DNA from: Desulfosarcina sp. | GTDB taxonomy: Bacteria > Desulfobacterota > Desulfobacteria > Desulfobacterales > Desulfosarcinaceae | DNA length: 64,000 nt | Reading direction: 5' to 3' | Assembly (NCBI GenBank): GCA_014237405.1 | Contig: JABZFO010000154.1 | Coordinates: 1-64,000 of the forward strand | In this document: in pieces, positions 53,668 to 62,515 of the stretch | How the letters are laid out: each line of letters opens with the position of its first letter | Numbering within the stretch: position 1 is the stretch's first letter | The notes under the pieces: generated by a model | The model's database searches: none | Seen by the model: the letters and a program-made list of their open reading frames with translations, nothing else | What the model was told of the DNA's origin: nothing | Made by a program: the position numbers and the translations under genes

Positions 53668-55644
53668 TTACGATCCGTTGCCCTGAAGATGATAGAACCG
53701 GTAATAAAACCCCTGTCCAGCCATCAGCGATTCATGACTGCCGGTTTCCACCATCACACCGTTGTTGAGCACCACAATCCGGTCGGCGGTGCGGGCGGTG
53801 GTGAGGCGGTGGGCCACCACCACGCAGGTGCGCCCGCTCATCAGGTTGGCTATGGCCTGCTGCAGGTGGACTTCCGTCTGGGAGTCCACATAGGAGGTGG
53901 CTTCATCTAGGATGATCATCTCCGGGTCCACGGAAAAGGCACGGGCCACGGAGATCATCTGGCGCTCGCCGCTTGACAGGGACGCGCCTCCTTCGGAGAT
54001 GATGGTGTCGAGCCCTTCCGGAAACCGAGCCACCAGCTCCCGGCAGCGGGAGGCATCAAGGATATTAGCCTGGTGCTGAGAGGAAAGGCCGTTGGCAGCA
54101 AAGAAGATGTTCGCTTTCAATGTGCCGGTGAACAGGAACGGGTCCTGCATGACCAGGGCAATCCGCTTTCTCAGAACCGGCGGCGGAATCTGCATGCAGT
54201 CGATGCCGTTGAACCGCACGAAGCCGGCGGTGGGGTCGTAAAAGCGCACCAGCAGATTCACCAGCGAGGTTTTACCCGAGCCGGTGGCACCCACGATGGC
54301 GATGGTTTCGCCGGCATTGATAGTCAAATCGATGTTTTTAAGGACGGGTTCGCCTTCGTTGTAGGCAAGGGATACTGCCTCGAAACGGATCTGTTCCAGC
54401 GGCCCGGGGATTGGAACGTTGTCCTCCTCCGACACGGTGTCGGCCTGGATGTCCATGAGCAGGAAAATCCGTTCGGCGGAAGCCATGGCGTTTTGCAGGA
54501 TGTTGTACTTTTCCGCCAGGTCGCGGATGGGCCGGAAAAACATCTTCATGTAGGCGATAAAAGCCGCCAGGACACCGATGCTCACCGACTGGCCAAGCAC
54601 ATGGCCGCCCCCAACGTAGATGACAATGGCGATGGCGGTAACACCCAGCATTTCGATGATGGGCATGAACACGGCAAAGATGTTGATTTGCCGCATCCCC
54701 ACCAGGTAGTTGTCGTGATTGAGCCGGGAAAACGCAGCATCGTTTTCTCGTTCACGTCTGAACGTCTGGATCACCTTGATTCCGCTGATCGTTTCGGAAA
54801 AGCGGGTGTTGATTTCCGCCACCTTGATCCGCAGCTCACGAAACACGTCGCGTACTCTTTTGGAAAACCCGAATGCCGTTATCACCACCAGCGGCATCAC
54901 CAGAAAGGTCAAAAGGGCCAGTTGCCAGTCCATGGCCAGAAGGACGACGGCGATCCCCACCAGCAGGAACATATCCTTGAACACCATGGAAATGAATGAT
55001 GTGAACAGGTCGTGCATGTTCTGGATGTCATTGGTCACCCGGGTGACCAGGCGGGCCACGGGGTTCCGGGTGAAAAAACGAAGCGGCATGTCCTGGATGT
55101 GGGCGTATAGGCCAACGCGAAGATCGTGCATGATCCGGTGGCCGGCGAATTCCATGATCAGGTTTTGGGCAAAAGTGAACATGAAAAGCGCGCCCACCAC
55201 CAGCAGGAACAAACCGCTGATGCGAACCAGGCCCGACAGGTCCGCGTGCCGCAACCGGCCCAGGCTGGCCCGATCAAGCCGGTGCAGGTCTTCTATCCGG
55301 ATATCGGCCCGACCGTTTCGGATGCGGAACAGATCCTTTTTTTCTTCGACCACTACGGCGACCACAGGGTCAGACAGGTCCACTGAAAGCCATTGCCGGA
55401 CGGATCCGTCAGCACCGTCGACATCGCCGCTTATTCGGTCCCGGGGGACGACATGGCGGTCGATAATCTCCTTGGTGATGTAGGGGACGGACAACTCCAG
55501 AAGCGTGATAGCCACTACCAGCACCACGGATACGGCGAGCTTCACCCGGTGAGGGGCGGCATAGGGAAAAATCCGGCGCAGCAGCTTCAGGTCGTAGGAC
55601 TTTCCCAGCCGGTGCTCCTCGTCATAGCCGTAATCAAAGCGCAT
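53668..55644 (-). CDS. ABC exporter half-transporter, second subunit
   Basis: The product has about 658 residues. Start ATG 55644 overlaps the preceding ABC gene by 11 bases. There are six membrane helices, with an unusual ~85-residue hydrophilic insert between helices 1 and 2 (about 70-155, with RIRNGRADIRIEDLHRLDRA) that would lie outside the membrane. The ATPase domain has Walker A GATGSGKTS, signature LSSGERQM, Walker B MIILDEATS and H-loop VVAHRLTTA. It forms a heterodimeric MsbA/BmrCD-like lipid or drug exporter with the upstream gene product. The substrate is unknown. Confidence 0.92.
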   Translation of the reverse strand: MRFDYGYDEEHRLGKSYDLKLLRRIFPYAAPHRVKLAVSVVLVVAITLLELSVPYITKEIIDRHVVPRDRISGDVDGADGSVRQWLSVDLSDPVVAVVVEEKKDLFRIRNGRADIRIEDLHRLDRASLGRLRHADLSGLVRISGLFLLVVGALFMFTFAQNLIMEFAGHRIMHDLRVGLYAHIQDMPLRFFTRNPVARLVTRVTNDIQNMHDLFTSFISMVFKDMFLLVGIAVVLLAMDWQLALLTFLVMPLVVITAFGFSKRVRDVFRELRIKVAEINTRFSETISGIKVIQTFRRERENDAAFSRLNHDNYLVGMRQINIFAVFMPIIEMLGVTAIAIVIYVGGGHVLGQSVSIGVLAAFIAYMKMFFRPIRDLAEKYNILQNAMASAERIFLLMDIQADTVSEEDNVPIPGPLEQIRFEAVSLAYNEGEPVLKNIDLTINAGETIAIVGATGSGKTSLVNLLVRFYDPTAGFVRFNGIDCMQIPPPVLRKRIALVMQDPFLFTGTLKANIFFAANGLSSQHQANILDASRCRELVARFPEGLDTIISEGGASLSSGERQMISVARAFSVDPEMIILDEATSYVDSQTEVHLQQAIANLMSGRTCVVVAHRLTTARTADRIVVLNNGVMVETGSHESLMAGQGFYYRFYHLQGNGS

Positions 55645-57370
55645 CTTCCAGCTCCTGGAGCCGATAGGCCCTGGCATAGTAGCCTTCGGCCGCCATCATC
55701 TGGTCATGGTTGCCGGAAGCGACGATCCGTCCACTTTCCATCACCACGATTCGATCCGTATGGCGTACCGCCGACAGGCGATGGGAGACAATGAGCAGGG
55801 TCTTGTCTCCGGCCATGGACCTCAGTGTGTCGACGATACGGGTGGCGGTTCGCGTGTCTACCTGGCTCACCGGGTCGTCGAGTATCATGATGGGCGCATC
55901 GTTGAGCAGGGCCCGGGCCAGGGCCACCCGTTGCTTCTGGCCGCCGGACAGGATTACGCCCTTTTCACCCACCACCGTGTCAAACCCGTCGGGCAGTTCA
56001 TCGATGGTGCTGTCCAGGGCCGCCAGGCAGGTAACCCGATCAAGTTTTGCATCGGTCACCCCCTCGCTGCCGAAGGTGATGTTCTCCCTCACGGTGCCGG
56101 CGAAGAGGAACGGCTCCTGGGGGGAAATGGACATGAGCGACCGTAAATCGGAGGTCTTCAGGTGGCGGACGTCTGTCCCATCGATGCGGATGGCCCCTGA
56201 GTCCACATCGTAAAGGCGCATGAGCAGCTGCAGGATCGTGGTTTTCCCGGACCCCGGCGGCCCCACGATTCCCAGTGTTTTCCCCTTTTCCAGGGATATG
56301 TCGATCTGTCGGAGAACCTCTCCCCGGTCTGCGTCATAGGCAAAGCCGACGTTGTCGAATGTCAGGCCGTGTTGAAAGCCGGAGATCGGACGGGCATCTT
56401 CGGCTTCGGCAAGTTCCGGTTGCGTACTGAAGATACATTCCAGCCGGTCGAGGGAGGCCCGTCCGCGCTGGATAAGGTTGGTTACCCAGCCCAGGGCCAT
56501 CATGGGCCAGGTGAGCAGCCCCAGGTAGCTGATGAAGGCCACGAAATCGCCGAGGGTGATGCGGGCGAAGACGGTCTGTCGACCGCCCTGGAACAGGACA
56601 ATGGCCATGCTCAGGTTGGTCAGCAGAAGCATCAGCGGGAAGAAAACCCCCGTGATTCTCACCAGATCGATGTTTTCGCGCACATAGGCGTTGGAGATGC
56701 GCTCGATCTCCCGTATTGTTGCAGCCTGGGCATTGTAGGCCATTACTACCCGGATGCCGGCAAATCGCTCACGGACGGCTTCGGTAAGCTCGCTGAAGGC
56801 GCCCTGGACCTGTCTGTAGCGCCGGTGCATTTTCCGGCTGAAAAAGCGGGTGCCCAGGACGATTAACGGCATGGGGATGAGCACGTAAAGGGTCAGTTCC
56901 AGGTTGATGTATGCCATGAACCCGATGGCGGCCGACCCCAGGAAGATGGCGTCATTCAAGGCCACCAGTCCCATGCCGGAGGCCATGCGCACCTGCTGGA
57001 TGTCATTGGTGGCGTGAGCCATGAGGTCGCCGGTGCGCATCCGGTCGAAGTAGGCCGGGGAGAGAGTCTGAATATGGGAGAAAAGCCGGTTTCGCAGGGC
57101 CTCTTCGGTCTTGCGGGCGGTGCCCAGGAGGCATCGGCGCCAGAAGAATCGGAAAAGGCCGATAAACAGCCCCAGGGCCAGGATGATCACGGCATAATTC
57201 AGCAGACCGCTGCGGTCCACCTGAATGAGGGTCAGATCGTCCACCGCCCGCTTGATGACGCGGGGGATGAATAGCTGGAGCAGATCCACCACGATCAGGC
57301 ACAACAGGCCGAATATGATGCTGGTGCGGTTGGCGACCAAGTAGGGCTTAATCAGCTTGAAGGATTTCAT
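55634..57370 (-). CDS. ABC exporter half-transporter, first subunit
   Basis: The product has 578 residues in one frame: a membrane domain (about 1-310) and an ATPase domain (about 330-575). It shows Walker A GPPGSGKTT, signature LSGGQKQR, Walker B MILDDPVSQVDT and H-loop IVSHRLSAV. The residue after Walker B is Asp, not the catalytic Glu of the partner (DEATS). The pair is therefore asymmetric, with a degenerate site as in known heterodimeric exporters. It starts at 57370 and overlaps the next gene. Confidence 0.93.
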   Translation of the reverse strand: MKSFKLIKPYLVANRTSIIFGLLCLIVVDLLQLFIPRVIKRAVDDLTLIQVDRSGLLNYAVIILALGLFIGLFRFFWRRCLLGTARKTEEALRNRLFSHIQTLSPAYFDRMRTGDLMAHATNDIQQVRMASGMGLVALNDAIFLGSAAIGFMAYINLELTLYVLIPMPLIVLGTRFFSRKMHRRYRQVQGAFSELTEAVRERFAGIRVVMAYNAQAATIREIERISNAYVRENIDLVRITGVFFPLMLLLTNLSMAIVLFQGGRQTVFARITLGDFVAFISYLGLLTWPMMALGWVTNLIQRGRASLDRLECIFSTQPELAEAEDARPISGFQHGLTFDNVGFAYDADRGEVLRQIDISLEKGKTLGIVGPPGSGKTTILQLLMRLYDVDSGAIRIDGTDVRHLKTSDLRSLMSISPQEPFLFAGTVRENITFGSEGVTDAKLDRVTCLAALDSTIDELPDGFDTVVGEKGVILSGGQKQRVALARALLNDAPIMILDDPVSQVDTRTATRIVDTLRSMAGDKTLLIVSHRLSAVRHTDRIVVMESGRIVASGNHDQMMAAEGYYARAYRLQELEDAL

Positions 57371-57416
57371 CGGTCCTCATTCGCAGGAGTCGAAGATACG
57401 TCCGAATGTCAATTGC

Positions 57417-57519
57417 CGGAACCTGATTGATTATTGAAGATTGAATATTTGTTGAATAGCTTCGCTCTGTCTTTCTTTTATAAGAACCTCTGAACCCTGA
57501 ACCTTTGAACCCGTGAACG
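57417..57519. repeat. Two dispersed intergenic repeats in tandem
   Basis: 57417-57472 (GGAACCTGATTGATTATTGA, then TTCGCTCTGTC) matches 24101-24148 with small changes. 57491-57519 (TGAACCCTGAACCTTTGAAC, then CCGTGAACG) is identical to 48744-48772. Both lie upstream of the ABC operon and may include its promoter region. Confidence 0.75.
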
Positions 57520-57585
57520 CTTACGATTTTACAATTAAGGAACTAACGTAAAGCAAGACAGGGGAGTGGTCAAACCGTTGGCGGA

Positions 57586-58251
57586 TCATTGGGCGGTTGA
57601 ATCAACACCGCGCCAAGCCGGAGGCAGGTTTAACGACTGAATCCGATAGCCGTTTGTGTGTCGGTCAATGAGATTCATGGCTCCCCAGCCCTGGGCAATT
57701 CGAAAGAGATTTTCCGGCGGCATGCCCAATAGATGGCAGAGAATCATCCGGTTGACACCGGCATGAGCCACAATCAATATGTTCTTGCCGGTCTGATCAA
57801 CCGCCTTTTCAAAAACCGAAACCACCCGTTGCTGCAGGTCCAGGAAGCTTTCTCCCTCCGGCGGCCGAAACCGGGCGATCTCCATCCCGCGTTTTTGAAA
57901 GGCATCGGGCCAGCGTTCCTTGACCTTGCGGAACGACATTCCGTCCCATTGACCCAGGTTTATTTCTCTCAGCCCGGCTAGCGGTGCTACGTTCATGGAA
58001 CGATGGGCAGCAATGATGCGGGCAGTTTCCATGCAGCGGGACAGATCACTGGAAATGATACGCTCCAGCGGGGCGTCGGACAGACATTTCCACCAGCATT
58101 GCGCCTGGTGGCGCCCCATGTCGCTCAGCGGCAGATCCACCTGTCCAATGAACCGCTTTTCATCGGTTTCGGCCTGAACCTCACCGTGGCGAAGCAGTAG
58201 AATCTTCTTCTCGCTGCCTGCAAAAAGCCAGGTCTTCAGGATGTTTCGCAT
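57586..58251 (-). CDS. Histidine phosphatase (phosphoglycerate mutase-like, CobC type)
   Basis: The product has about 221 residues. It shows the RHG motif (LLLRHGEVQAETDEKRFIGQ, nucleophile His), PLSDMGRHQAQ, SDLSRCMETARII, REINLGQWDGMSF and VAHAGVNRMIL with the second His. It dephosphorylates small metabolites, possibly an alpha-ribazole-type substrate. Start ATG 58251 with GGAGCCAACC overlaps the upstream MobA-HD gene by 16 bases, so the two are translationally coupled and probably act together. Confidence 0.9.
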   Translation of the reverse strand: MRNILKTWLFAGSEKKILLLRHGEVQAETDEKRFIGQVDLPLSDMGRHQAQCWWKCLSDAPLERIISSDLSRCMETARIIAAHRSMNVAPLAGLREINLGQWDGMSFRKVKERWPDAFQKRGMEIARFRPPEGESFLDLQQRVVSVFEKAVDQTGKNILIVAHAGVNRMILCHLLGMPPENLFRIAQGWGAMNLIDRHTNGYRIQSLNLPPAWRGVDSTAQ

Positions 58252-59399
58252 GGTTGGCTCCAATTGATTATCCCGGCCTTTTTCAAAATCTGGTGAATCG
58301 TGTCACCTGATGTCCGCTCTACCTTATTCTGGATATTAAACGCAGCACGCCGTCGTTGGCTGATTTTCTCTGAGATCTTCGGATCGTGGCCATATTTTTT
58401 CAGCTTCGCGTCGAACCGCTGCGACAGGCTCACCACGGTGCTTCCGGCCACCAGCTTGTCTGCCAGGTAAACGACCTGCGCTTCATCCAGGGGAGAATCT
58501 TCAAACACGTTGATATCCATGTGAACCGCGACGATGGCGGCCATGGCGGGAAGCCCCATTTCATTTAACAGGCCGGCCCCGGCGGCTGCATGGTTTCTCT
58601 CAAGCCGTGCCACATCGTGAACTCGGGCGGCAGATTGAACCAGGGGGACATCAATGACTCCGCCGCTGCCATTGACGGCGCTCGCCACCGTTTCGGCCAC
58701 GCATGCCACCTGCCGGCAGTGGTCAATTACTGGCCTGGGCAGCACTATGACCTTTTCCATGAGCACCCGACACTCATCATCAGTGAGAATATCAGATCTT
58801 GCCAGCCGAGTTGAAACGTGCTGAAAATCGTCAGGTGTGTCCAGGTCCAACATCACCCCTTCATCGGCCACCTGGATATTCCGGGCCTTTGAAACGAAAC
58901 GGCGAAGGAGGACCCGGAGTCCGCCGCTTCCGTCATGGGAGAGAATGTCATCTTTTAGCTCCCCATGGACCAGCGGCGGATGGCCCCGCAAGTCGTCGAA
59001 CACCGGGTAGGTGACGGCTGCCGGGTTGTCATCGAAAGCATCCATCAGCGTCGTTGCGGTGTGGGGGCGAACCAGGGGGATGTCCGCCGGATGGACGAAG
59101 AAGGCACGGGCGTCCGGCGGGAGCGCATGGACGCCGGCCCGTACCGACGAGAACATGCCCGTTTCATAGTCCGGGTTGTGAACCACTGAGACGGGGCGGG
59201 ATGCCAGGGCGGACCGGATGGCTGACGCCCGGTGGCCGGTCACCACCCGGATGTCCTTCACCCCGGCGTCGGCGTAAAGGGCGATCACCCGGTCCAGCAC
59301 CGCCTGTCCGCCCAGCCTCATCAATGGCTTGAATGTACCCATGCGCCGGGAAAAGCCGGCGGCCAGGATGATAGCGGATATCTTGTGGGATCGGGTCAA
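58236..59399 (-). CDS. MobA-like nucleotidyltransferase fused to an HD domain
   Basis: The product has 387 residues. The N-terminal part (1-195) is a MobA/MocA molybdenum-cofactor nucleotidyltransferase-like domain: ISAIILAAGFSRRMGTFKPL, HNPDYETGMFSSVRAGVHAL, and VHPADIPLVRP. The C-terminal part (210-370) is an HD-type phosphohydrolase domain (VIDHCRQVACVAETVASAVN, AARVHDVARLERNH, VAVHMDIN). The fusion followed by a histidine phosphatase suggests modification of a nucleotide-linked cofactor, perhaps molybdenum cofactor. The start is the TTG at 59399, two bases after the DNA ligase stop. Confidence 0.88.
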   Translation of the reverse strand: MTRSHKISAIILAAGFSRRMGTFKPLMRLGGQAVLDRVIALYADAGVKDIRVVTGHRASAIRSALASRPVSVVHNPDYETGMFSSVRAGVHALPPDARAFFVHPADIPLVRPHTATTLMDAFDDNPAAVTYPVFDDLRGHPPLVHGELKDDILSHDGSGGLRVLLRRFVSKARNIQVADEGVMLDLDTPDDFQHVSTRLARSDILTDDECRVLMEKVIVLPRPVIDHCRQVACVAETVASAVNGSGGVIDVPLVQSAARVHDVARLERNHAAAGAGLLNEMGLPAMAAIVAVHMDINVFEDSPLDEAQVVYLADKLVAGSTVVSLSQRFDAKLKKYGHDPKISEKISQRRRAAFNIQNKVERTSGDTIHQILKKAGIINWSQPCETS

Positions 59400-59400
59400 T

Positions 59401-61245
59401 TTATTTTTTCCGCGGCCCCAACATGGCCAGGTACTGGCTTTCGGTGAGAATGGCCACGCCCAGTTTTTCGGCCTTGTTCATTTTCGATGCGCCCACCTTC
59501 CCGCCGCAGACCAGATAATCGGTGGCGCCGCTCACCGCCGTCTGCACCCTGGCGCCCAGCGCCCGCGCGCCGGCCTGCATCGCTTCCCGGGAGCCGTGGA
59601 TCATTTTCCCGGTGAAGACGATGCCTTTTCCCGCAATGGGACTGTCGATGGCCTCCCGCTCCGACGTTAGGGGTGTGTGCTGGAGATTGAAGCCCAGGTG
59701 GAGCATGTGGCGGATGGTTCCGGCCATGGCGCCGATACTATCCACGATACTCTGGCTGGTCTTGTCGCCAAACCCCTTGATCCGGATGATGGCTTCCCGT
59801 TCCATCTCCATGACCTTTTCCAGGGGCACGTGGGCCAGCAGCTTGCGGCTGTCTCCGGTGCCCAGGTCGGCGATGCCGAAGGCGGCCAGGAACCGCCAGT
59901 CCTCCACCGGTTTGGTGCGGCTGATAATGATGGCCTCCGCCAGGTTTTTCGACTGCACCGGTCCGAACCCCATGTCTGCAAAATCCGATTCGGAGAGCCG
60001 GTAGACCGCCTCCAGACTGTCATGGCCGTTTTCGACAATTTTGCGGATGGTCTTGATGCCGAACCAGTCGGCATTCCCCAGGATCCTGAACCAGTGGCTG
60101 ATGCGCTGCTCGATCTGGGCCTGGCAAGCGCTGTTGGTGCATTTGAGAAAATCGTTCTGCCACACCAGCGGTCCGCCGCAGGATGGGCATGCATCGGGCA
60201 GCCGCACCTCTCCCCGGGCTTCCAGAACGTCTTCCAGCTTGGGAATGACCTCACCGCTGCGGATGATCTCGATGCGGGTACCGATGCCGATGCTTGAATT
60301 GCGGATATTTCCGGCATGGTGGGCGGTCACTCGGCGGATGGTGGCGCCGGACAGCGACACCGGATCCACCTCCATCACCGGCGTGACGTTACCGGTACGG
60401 CCCACCTGCCACTGGATGCCCACCACCGTGGTCCGGGCCGTTTCGCCTTTGGTCTTGATGGCGATCTGCCAACGGTAGTGGTGGGCGGTAGCCCCCATAT
60501 GGGCTTTCAGCCGATCGTCGATCACCTCGGCGACGACGCCGTCAGTGGGATAGTCCACACCGGCCAGCATGTCCCGAACCAGCTGCCGGGCGTCTTCCAC
60601 CAGCCGGCGGCCGTCGACCGTGGTCGAGGGGATTTGGCTATATGGCATAAAGTGGACCATGCGGTCGTCCAGCGCGGTCTTGGCGTTTTCGTTCAGCGTA
60701 TCCGACGAGATGATTCCCACCACCATGTTCCGCGGGTGTTCGAAAAAGTCGGCCATGCGGTCATCGAAATAGGACTTGACCACCACGACCTCCCCCACCC
60801 CCTGGCCACGGCCGCCGACGGGAACCACGCCTTTGGCGAAAGCGCTTGAGATTTCGTACCCCACTTCGCCGTTTCCCCGGGTGGCGAATATCCGGCCGTC
60901 GTCCCTTCCAGCCAGGCCGTCCAGTTTCGGGGTGAGGCGGAAGGTCACCGAATCGATGTTCAGAGTATTGGCTTCCTTTTCCACCCGGGCTACGAACCGC
61001 TCCAGCTGCTCCCGGGTGTAAGCCTTCTCGATGGAGAGCATGGGGGCCGGGTGGCGCACCTCCTGACGGCCGGTCAACTGCTCCGGCTCCACAGCCTGCA
61101 AAAACGGGTGGTCCGGGACGATCACACGCAGCTTCTCCACCAGCGCGTCGTATTCGGCGTCACTGACAATGGGGGCGCCCTGGCGATAGGCCTGATTGTA
61201 AGCTTTCAACAGGTCGATCAGCTCGTCTATGGTTTCTTGGCTCAT
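59401..61245 (-). CDS. ligA: NAD-dependent DNA ligase-like protein
   Basis: The product has about 614 residues, slightly shorter than standard LigA. It has the Ia/adenylation core with KLDG (TPKLDGLAGR, Lys nucleophile) and ATRGNGEVGYE, the OB fold (GIQWQVGRTGNVTPVMEVDP), a four-Cys zinc finger (CPSCGGPLVWQNDFLKCTNS), HhH repeats and a C-terminal BRCT (SPIAGKGIVFTGKM). The adenylation domain is divergent and compact after KLDG. It may be a second LigA rather than the essential one. ATG 61245 (MSQETIDEL) is preferred over a TTG at 61278. Confidence 0.85.
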   Translation of the reverse strand: MSQETIDELIDLLKAYNQAYRQGAPIVSDAEYDALVEKLRVIVPDHPFLQAVEPEQLTGRQEVRHPAPMLSIEKAYTREQLERFVARVEKEANTLNIDSVTFRLTPKLDGLAGRDDGRIFATRGNGEVGYEISSAFAKGVVPVGGRGQGVGEVVVVKSYFDDRMADFFEHPRNMVVGIISSDTLNENAKTALDDRMVHFMPYSQIPSTTVDGRRLVEDARQLVRDMLAGVDYPTDGVVAEVIDDRLKAHMGATAHHYRWQIAIKTKGETARTTVVGIQWQVGRTGNVTPVMEVDPVSLSGATIRRVTAHHAGNIRNSSIGIGTRIEIIRSGEVIPKLEDVLEARGEVRLPDACPSCGGPLVWQNDFLKCTNSACQAQIEQRISHWFRILGNADWFGIKTIRKIVENGHDSLEAVYRLSESDFADMGFGPVQSKNLAEAIIISRTKPVEDWRFLAAFGIADLGTGDSRKLLAHVPLEKVMEMEREAIIRIKGFGDKTSQSIVDSIGAMAGTIRHMLHLGFNLQHTPLTSEREAIDSPIAGKGIVFTGKMIHGSREAMQAGARALGARVQTAVSGATDYLVCGGKVGASKMNKAEKLGVAILTESQYLAMLGPRKK

Positions 61246-61274
61246 CTTTTCCAGATTCGTTGATAAAAAGGGGT

Positions 61275-62024
61275 TCAAGCAGCCGAAACCCCTAAACTGC
61301 TACTAATCGTCAGCGCCGCCCGGCAGGCTTTCTCCCTGGCGGCTTTGAAGGCCGGGGATTTGAATCCGGGGCGCCAGTGATAATCGGAGAGTTCATCGGA
61401 GACCACCAGGATGCCGGCTGCTTCGATCCTGCGGAAACCGGCCACGGTGAAGATGGCGGACAATTCCATTTCAACGGCCAGGGCGCCTTTTGCCTGGTAG
61501 TGTTTCACTTTCTCCACGGTTTCCCTGAAAATAGCGTCGGTGGTCCAGATCGGGCCTTCGTGAAAGTCTGCCCCGTGGTGCTCAAGGGCCAGCCTGGTCT
61601 GATGCACCAGCATCCGTGCGGGAAGGGCCACGTGGCATGAGGGATCGCAGTAATGGCCGGAGGTCCCTTCGTCAACCATGGCGCTGTCCGGCAGGATGAT
61701 ATCGCCGGCTTTCACCCGGCGGGCCACCGCCCCGCACCAGCCTAAAAAGATGATTTTCTCGACCCCCCAGACCCCCAGGGCCTCGACCATCATGGCCGCG
61801 TAGGGGGCGCCGATCAACGGCCCGACAACGGTGAACCGCCGATGGCCGTTCGCGCGCACCTGAAGGCTGCTCATGTAAAGCTTGCGCTGGTCCACCACCG
61901 GCGCTTCGGCCATCCGGCCCAGCAGCCGCAGGTCGGTTTCCGTGGCCGCAATGATGGTCATGGGACCGGTTTCGGGAGGTTTTTTCCCTTTTACGGGATT
62001 GACGATGGCGCGGCGGTCAGGCAT
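61275..62024 (-). CDS. Nucleoside phosphorylase family protein (uridine/purine phosphorylase type)
   Basis: The product has 249 residues of the UDP/PNP superfamily. Features are TVVGPLIGAPYAAMMVEALG, EKIIFLGWCGAVARRVKAGD, and AVEMELSAIFTVAGFR with the substrate-binding ME. It cleaves a nucleoside (uridine, purine or methylthioadenosine) with phosphate. It lies before the ligase gene, stop and start 29 bases apart. The start at 62024 gives 21 extra residues; Met22 (MTIIAATE) is an alternative. Confidence 0.87.
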   Translation of the reverse strand: MPDRRAIVNPVKGKKPPETGPMTIIAATETDLRLLGRMAEAPVVDQRKLYMSSLQVRANGHRRFTVVGPLIGAPYAAMMVEALGVWGVEKIIFLGWCGAVARRVKAGDIILPDSAMVDEGTSGHYCDPSCHVALPARMLVHQTRLALEHHGADFHEGPIWTTDAIFRETVEKVKHYQAKGALAVEMELSAIFTVAGFRRIEAAGILVVSDELSDYHWRPGFKSPAFKAAREKACRAALTISSSLGVSAA

Positions 62025-62113
62025 GGGTTTTCAGGCTGGTGGAAGATGGGACGGCGGCCATCTTCAGAGATTTTGCCGCCGTCCCACCGTAGTTATTCCG
62101 GCAGGTTTGCGGA

Positions 62114-62368
62114 TCAGGTCGGGCGCTGCAGGTCGGTGAGTTCATCCTTGATATCGTCCATCATGTCGTAAAGCCACAGGATGTCCTCGATGGTCAGGCG
62201 GCCGGCTTTCACCGGGGCCCGATCGCTGCCGTCCTTTTTTTTGAGAATTCGGGGACCGATCTGCACCTTGGCTTCTCCCTGGTCGTAGCGGTTGATGGTC
62301 ACCAACAGGCCGGTTTCCGGGCACTGCCATTTTTTGAGGACTTTATCTTTGTTTGGATCAAAAGGCAT
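62114..62368 (-). CDS. Conserved small protein of unknown function
   Basis: The product has 84 residues, MPFDPNKDKVLKKWQCPETG and RLTIEDILWLYDMMDDIKDE, with an RBS AGGAGGAACC. It is hydrophilic with a single Cys. I do not recognise the family. It lies between glyS and the nucleoside phosphorylase gene on the same strand, so it is likely a real gene of the operon. Confidence 0.7.
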   Translation of the reverse strand: MPFDPNKDKVLKKWQCPETGLLVTINRYDQGEAKVQIGPRILKKKDGSDRAPVKAGRLTIEDILWLYDMMDDIKDELTDLQRPT

Positions 62369-62515
62369 AGGTTCCTCCTGCTATTTAAATATAGGGATTG
62401 AGGAATTTAGGGATTTAGAAATGCTGGAATTGAAGGATAAAGATCGATCGGACCATTCTTCAATCCCTCAATACCCAAATTCCGAATTCCCCAATTTGAC
62501 CCGGTTTTATCCGGG

